NCBI GenBank assembly: GCA_030592145.1
Contig: JAUVKJ010000020.1
Span: 1 to 11,774 of the forward strand
Reading direction: 5' to 3'
DNA: 11,774 nucleotides
DNA from: Bacteroides sp.
Lineage (GTDB): Bacteria; Bacteroidota; Bacteroidia; Bacteroidales; SM23-62
Positions within the stretch are counted from its first letter, which is position 1. Every line of letters starts with the position of its first letter. This document shows positions 6,669 to 11,774 of this stretch, in pieces. Below the pieces are notes generated by a model. That model worked only from the letters and a program-made list of their open reading frames with translations, did not search any database and was not told the DNA's origin. The translations under genes were made by a program, and so were the position numbers.

Positions 6669-9632
6669 ATGAAAAAAATAACCACTCCTACCATTGATTT
6701 CGATCATACGGCTTTTGACCAGTTGATGCAGAAGCGCATCAGCCAGGTCCTTCTGATCTGCAGTAATTATGATGCATTTATGCTGGAAGAGGACGGCCGG
6801 ATCGATGAGCAGATCTTCAATGAATATGTATCTCTTAACCTCCGGTATCCCCCCATTTTCATACAGGCCAGCTCTGCCAGCAAAGCATTCAGCATCCTGG
6901 AATCAGAGCAGATCGACCTTGTAATCGAAATGCTGAACATTGAAGGCATTGACACCTTTGAACTGGCCAGGCAGATCAAGTCAAAATATTCTGAAATCCC
7001 CATCGTTACCCTGACCAATTTCTCTCGTGAAGTTTCCGTAAGGCTGCAGAACGAGGACCTGAGCGCTATCGATTATGTTTTTTCGTGGCTGGGCAATGCA
7101 GACCTGCTGCTTGCCATCATCAAACTTATCGAAGATAAGATGAACACCGAGCATGATGTGGAAGTGGTGGGCGTCCAGACCATTCTCCTGGTGGAGGATT
7201 CCATACGCTATATTTCCAGTTACCTGCCCAACCTGTACAAGGTCATCCTGAAACAGTCCAGAGAATTTGCAGTTGAAGCCCTGAATGAGCATCAGCGTAT
7301 GCTGCGGATGCGGGGCAGACCCAAGGTGCTGCTGGCCACCACTTACGATGAGGCGGTGGAGATCTTCCAGAAGTATAAATACAATATGCTGGGCATTATT
7401 TCGGACATGAATTTTAAACGGAATGCCGGATCCGATGAAAAAGGACAGATGGGTATCGAGTTCTCCAGGCTGGTCCGGAGTGAGGATGAATTCATGCCTT
7501 TCCTGCTGCAGTCATCCGACCATACCATGTCGCGCCAGGCGAAAGAACTCAGGATCTCATTCATTCACAAGTATTCTGAAAACCTTTCGCACGAACTTAC
7601 CGCTTACATCATCGATCATCTTGGTTTCGGTGATTTTATCTTCAGGGACCCGGAAACGCTTGGGGAGATTGGACGTGCTGAGGATCTGCAGGTCCTGCAG
7701 CATGAGCTCCTGAGAATGCCCGAGGCAGTGCTTGCATTACACAGCGGGCGGAATGATTTCTCCAAATGGCTGAATGCCAGGGCACTTTTCCCTGTTGCGC
7801 AGATGATCAAGTACGTAAGAAGGGAGGATTTTAAAAGCCTGGATGATATGCGCAGCTACATATTCGAATCAATTTCCAATTTCAGGCTCAGCAAGGGGAG
7901 GGGGATCATTGCAAAATTTAATAAGGAGAAATTTGATGAGTACCTGGTATTCAGCAGGGTCGGAGATGGGTCGATCGGCGGTAAAGCCAGGGGACTCGCG
8001 TTCATAAATTCCCTGATCGAGAAACATCACATCTTCAATAAATATCCCGGCGTTGTTATACTTATTCCCAGGACAGTAGTGCTCAGTACAGATATTTTCG
8101 ATGAATTCATGGTGGGCAATAAGCTGTACAGGGAAGCCCTGAAAGACCTGCCCGATGAGAAGGTGCTGAAACACTTCCAGGCTGCCAAATTGCCCGGCCG
8201 GGTGATACAGGACCTGAAGGCCTTCGTTGAAGTTCTTGAAAATCCTGTGGCCGTCAGGAGTTCCAGCAAACTGGAAGATTCCCATTACCAGCCGTTTGCC
8301 GGAATTTATTCAACCTATATGGTGCCCTGTGACTGCGAGGACAAGCAGCATATGGTATCCCTTCTTTCCATGGCAATAAAAAGTGTTTATGCATCGGTCT
8401 TTTACAAGGGAAGCAAGGCCTACATGGCGGCAACCTCAAACTTGATCGACGAGGAAAAAATGGGTATCATTCTGCAGGAGGTATGCGGCAACTCTTATGG
8501 TGGACGGTTTTATCCAACACTGTCAGGAGTTGCACGTTCCATTAATTTTTATCCTATTGAACCCGAAAAGGCCGAGGACGGGATTGCCGTAATTGCCTAT
8601 GGACTCGGTAAATTCCTGATGGACGGCGGCCGCGGTCTGCGGTTCTCACCAAAATATCCGAAGAAGGTGATCCAGTTGTCCTCTCCCGAGCTGGTGCTGA
8701 AAGACACACAGAAGGAGTTTTATGCGGTAAACCTTGATCCGTCCAGTTTTGTGCCTGCCGTTGACGACGGGACTAACTTACTGAAACTCCGCTTCAAAGA
8801 GGCAGAGAAGGACGCTTCTTTTAAATATGCAGCATCTACCTATGATCTTGAAAACGAGATGATAAGAGATGGACTGTATGGCAGCGGCAAGCGGGTGATC
8901 ACCTTTTCACATATCCTGAATTTTGATAAAATTCCCCTGGCCGAAATCCTCTCTGACCTGCTCCGGATCTGCCAGAAGGAGATGAACAATCCCATCGAAA
9001 TGGAATTTGCGGTTAATATGGATACCCCTTCCGGGGAACCCGCCGTATTCAATTTCCTCCAGATCCGTCCAATCGTTCTGAGTGAGCAGCTGATTAACTT
9101 TAGCCTGGACCAGGTTGTTCCGGAAGAAACCATCGTCTATTCCGAGTCCGCACTGGGGAATGGATCATTCCAGGAACTGTATGACATTGTATATGTAAAG
9201 CCTTCCGCGTTTGATGCATCACAATCTGAGAAGATTGCGGGGATCATTGAGGAGATCAACGATAAATTCATCCGGGAACAGAAGAACTATATCCTCATAG
9301 GCCCGGGCCGCTGGGGCTCCAGCGATCCCTGGCTGGGGATCCCTGCCAAATGGACCCAGTTGTCCGCTGCAAGGGTGATTATCGAAGCCGGCCTGGAGAA
9401 CTACCGGATCGACCCAAGCCAGGGGACTCATTTCTTTCAGAACATAACCTCATTCAGGGTAGGGTATTTCACCATAAACCCCTATATAAAAGACGGGTAT
9501 TTCGATCATGAGTTTCTTGACAGGCAGCCGGCGGAGATGGAGAACGATTTCGTCAGGCAGGTTCATTTCGAAAACCCTCTCAGGGTCGAGGTAGACGGAA
9601 AATCAAACAAGGGTGTGATCTACAAACCTTGA
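6669..9632 (+). CDS. Receiver-receiver-PPDK_N (ATP-grasp) protein of unknown function
   Basis: A 987-residue cytoplasmic protein, with no signal peptide or membrane segment visible. Residues about 26-158 are a receiver-like fold without the phosphorylation residues: Cys31-Ser32 replace the acidic pair and Met88 replaces the acceptor Asp. Residues about 170-318 are a second receiver with all of them: Glu176-Asp177, Asp246, Ser282 and Lys301. Residues about 320-420 are a linker. Residues about 425-802 resemble the PEP-synthase/PPDK nucleotide-binding domain: VGDGSIGGKARGLAFIN (431-447), NPVAVRSSSKLED (525-537) and FLQIRPI (796-802). Residues about 803-987 form a distinct domain with GPGRWGSSDPWLG (878-890) and PSQGTHFFQN (916-925). 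The phosphohistidine domain (GGxTxHA) and the PEP/pyruvate barrel are absent, so PEP synthase activity is not expected. The start could also be GTG at 6663 (two more residues). It lies between korB and gdhA; its substrate and partner are unknown. Confidence 0.85.
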   Translation: MKKITTPTIDFDHTAFDQLMQKRISQVLLICSNYDAFMLEEDGRIDEQIFNEYVSLNLRYPPIFIQASSASKAFSILESEQIDLVIEMLNIEGIDTFELARQIKSKYSEIPIVTLTNFSREVSVRLQNEDLSAIDYVFSWLGNADLLLAIIKLIEDKMNTEHDVEVVGVQTILLVEDSIRYISSYLPNLYKVILKQSREFAVEALNEHQRMLRMRGRPKVLLATTYDEAVEIFQKYKYNMLGIISDMNFKRNAGSDEKGQMGIEFSRLVRSEDEFMPFLLQSSDHTMSRQAKELRISFIHKYSENLSHELTAYIIDHLGFGDFIFRDPETLGEIGRAEDLQVLQHELLRMPEAVLALHSGRNDFSKWLNARALFPVAQMIKYVRREDFKSLDDMRSYIFESISNFRLSKGRGIIAKFNKEKFDEYLVFSRVGDGSIGGKARGLAFINSLIEKHHIFNKYPGVVILIPRTVVLSTDIFDEFMVGNKLYREALKDLPDEKVLKHFQAAKLPGRVIQDLKAFVEVLENPVAVRSSSKLEDSHYQPFAGIYSTYMVPCDCEDKQHMVSLLSMAIKSVYASVFYKGSKAYMAATSNLIDEEKMGIILQEVCGNSYGGRFYPTLSGVARSINFYPIEPEKAEDGIAVIAYGLGKFLMDGGRGLRFSPKYPKKVIQLSSPELVLKDTQKEFYAVNLDPSSFVPAVDDGTNLLKLRFKEAEKDASFKYAASTYDLENEMIRDGLYGSGKRVITFSHILNFDKIPLAEILSDLLRICQKEMNNPIEMEFAVNMDTPSGEPAVFNFLQIRPIVLSEQLINFSLDQVVPEETIVYSESALGNGSFQELYDIVYVKPSAFDASQSEKIAGIIEEINDKFIREQKNYILIGPGRWGSSDPWLGIPAKWTQLSAARVIIEAGLENYRIDPSQGTHFFQNITSFRVGYFTINPYIKDGYFDHEFLDRQPAEMENDFVRQVHFENPLRVEVDGKSNKGVIYKP

Positions 9633-9651
9633 TTTAAATCATGTGGTTTTT

Positions 9652-9654
<3 letters not shown>
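9624..9654 (+). terminator. Possible weak terminator overlapping the end of the receiver/ATP-grasp gene
   Basis: AAACC (9624-9628) can pair with GGTTT (9645-9649) around TGATTTAAATCA (9630-9641), a perfect 12-base palindrome that contains the TGA stop codon. A run of eight T residues (9647-9654) follows. The stem is AT-rich and its two parts are off-axis by one base, so termination may be partial. It separates this gene from gdhA, which has its own candidate promoter. Confidence 0.4.
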
Positions 9655-11042
<1,388 letters not shown>

Positions 11043-11047
11043 GGGAC

Positions 11048-11122
11048 GGTAAATACTTAAAAATTCGCTGGCTTTTTGCGGCATTAACCGCAAAAAAAAG
11101 GCTTCATTTTTAAGCATTTACC
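11048..11122. terminator. Nested hairpin between convergent gdhA and thrC, probable bidirectional terminator
   Basis: The outer arms, GGTAAATACTTAAAAAT (11048-11064) and ATTTTTAAGCATTTACC (11106-11122), pair at 16 of 17 positions. Within the loop TTTTTGCGG (11073-11081) pairs with CCGCAAAAA (11088-11096) around CATTAA. It begins five bases after the gdhA stop and lies in a convergent gap, so it can serve both genes. T runs lie within the stems rather than as a clean tail, so efficiency is uncertain. Confidence 0.6.
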
Positions 11123-11170
11123 TTTATTCAGGCATCGCTGGCTTTTTGCACAAATAGCGCAAAAAAAGGT
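11065..11170. repeat. Two-copy direct repeat carrying hairpins
   Basis: TCGCTGGCTTTTTGC occurs identically at 11065-11079 and 11135-11149, 70 bases apart. Each copy is followed after a short variable spacer by GCAAAAAAAGG or a version with one more A, so both copies make a T5GC/GCA5 hairpin. The spacers differ: GGCATTAACC in the first, ACAAATAGC in the second. The conserved stems with differing loops suggest either duplication with drift or a small repeat family. Confidence 0.6.
11143..11165. terminator. Second hairpin, nearest the thrC 3' end
   Basis: TTTTTGC (11143-11149) pairs with GCAAAAA (11159-11165) around a nine-base loop. Read on the minus strand it lies 23 bases past the thrC stop. 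It is the second copy of the repeated hairpin unit and is weaker than the first, since the stem holds only two GC pairs. Confidence 0.4.
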
Positions 11171-11187
11171 ACCTGACCCGGGCAATA

Positions 11188-11774
11188 CTATAAATTCAGG
11201 AGAAAGTCCCTGAAGTCGGGGAAATCTGAGGAAAGAGGGATGCTCGATTTTGGTTTCGCAGAAGCCTCTTTCAGCCTGTCGGGGATTTCAACTGTAGATT
11301 CTATAACCTCTTCGACGATCAGGCTGAATTTTCCGGGGTGGGCAGTTTCAAGGAATACACCGGGGATTCCTTTCTCTTTTGGAGAATGCTGCATTAATGC
11401 CCGGTAACCCGCAGCGCCATGGGGATCCAGTAGATAGCCCGTCCGGCGGTATACATCTCCTATGGTTTCCCTTAATTCATCGTCAGTATAAGCATAAGCG
11501 CTCATGGCATTCCGGATTTCGCCATGTGAATTGCCGTAAAGATCAAGGATTCTTGCAAAATTGCTTGGATTGCCTACATCCATGGCATTGGCGATTGTAG
11601 GTACGGAAGGCCGGGGACGGAAAATTCCGGTGTCCAGGTACTCCGGCACGACATTATTGACATTGGTGGCGACGATATAATGCTTCACGGGAAGTCCCAT
11701 TCTCCCGGCTATTAATCCTGCTGTAAGGTTTCCAAAGTTTCCGCTGGGTACTGAAACATAAAACTCTCCGTCCT
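11188..11774 (-). CDS. thrC: Threonine synthase, C-terminal part (5' end outside window)
   Basis: A PLP enzyme that converts O-phosphohomoserine to L-threonine plus phosphate, the last step of threonine synthesis; cytoplasmic. The frame stays open to the window edge, so the Met at 11700 is internal. The 194 visible residues are a little under half of a usual protein of about 430-440. The first visible residues contain VPSGNFGNLTAG, the loop that grips the PLP phosphate, then RMGLPVKHYIVATNVNNVVPEYL. Further family motifs are IANAMDVGNPSNFARI, LLDPHGAAGYRAL and FLETAHPGKFS. The catalytic lysine lies in the missing N-terminal part. It ends with a TAG at 11188-11190 and converges on gdhA across a 145-base gap of hairpins. 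thrA and thrB may lie upstream, outside the window. Confidence 0.95.
   Translation of the reverse strand, partial: DGEFYVSVPSGNFGNLTAGLIAGRMGLPVKHYIVATNVNNVVPEYLDTGIFRPRPSVPTIANAMDVGNPSNFARILDLYGNSHGEIRNAMSAYAYTDDELRETIGDVYRRTGYLLDPHGAAGYRALMQHSPKEKGIPGVFLETAHPGKFSLIVEEVIESTVEIPDRLKEASAKPKSSIPLSSDFPDFRDFLLNL

Noticed and set aside
7423..7713. 96-codon plus-strand frame inside the receiver/ATP-grasp gene
   Set aside because: It overlaps the second receiver in another frame, shows no domain and has an odd Ser/Arg-rich composition.
6669..9632. Annotation as phosphoenolpyruvate synthase or pyruvate phosphate dikinase
   Set aside because: Only the nucleotide-binding domain is present. No phosphohistidine motif and no PEP/pyruvate barrel could be found in the translation.
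11065..11149. Possible CRISPR-like repeats
   Set aside because: There are only two copies of 15 bp, spaced by a hairpin and AT-rich sequence, with no cas gene nearby. The hairpin at each copy fits terminators or small repeats better.

Overview
The window looks like a chromosomal core region of a member of the Bacteroidota, probably a Bacteroidales-like anaerobe or facultative anaerobe. Three things point there: the order bamA - ompH - ompH - murI, a GdhA and a KorAB of the types common in that phylum, and promoters of the TAnnTTTG type with few Shine-Dalgarno sites. No rRNA, tRNA, CRISPR array, transposase or prophage gene was seen. I ran no database search, so all family calls come from reading motifs.

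Layout. Positions 1-2636 (+) hold the 3' part of bamA, the outer-membrane barrel assembly factor, followed by two tandem OmpH/Skp-type periplasmic chaperone genes. Positions 2637-2817 hold an intrinsic terminator inside a nested palindromic, MITE-like block. Positions 2818-3633 (+) are murI (glutamate racemase). Positions 3711-6586 (+) are korA and korB, coupled by an ATGA overlap and preceded by a good Bacteroidota promoter. Positions 6669-9632 (+) encode a 987-residue protein with two receiver-like domains, a PPDK/PEP-synthase-type ATP-grasp domain and an uncharacterised C-terminal domain. Positions 9705-11042 (+) are gdhA (glutamate dehydrogenase). Positions 11043-11187 hold two hairpins built on a 15-bp direct repeat. 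Positions 11188-11774 (-) are the C-terminal part of thrC (threonine synthase), convergent with gdhA and cut by the window end.

How the genes fit together. The first block is envelope biogenesis: BamA inserts outer-membrane proteins, the OmpH chaperones carry them across the periplasm, and MurI supplies D-glutamate for peptidoglycan. The second block sits on the 2-oxoglutarate/glutamate node: KorAB interconverts succinyl-CoA and 2-oxoglutarate with ferredoxin, and GdhA interconverts 2-oxoglutarate and glutamate. Between them lies the most interesting gene. It has the nucleotide-binding part of a PEP synthase but neither the phosphohistidine domain nor the PEP/pyruvate barrel. It carries a receiver domain with a complete set of phosphorylation residues. 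It is best read as a signalling or phosphotransfer protein of unknown substrate, not as PEP synthase.
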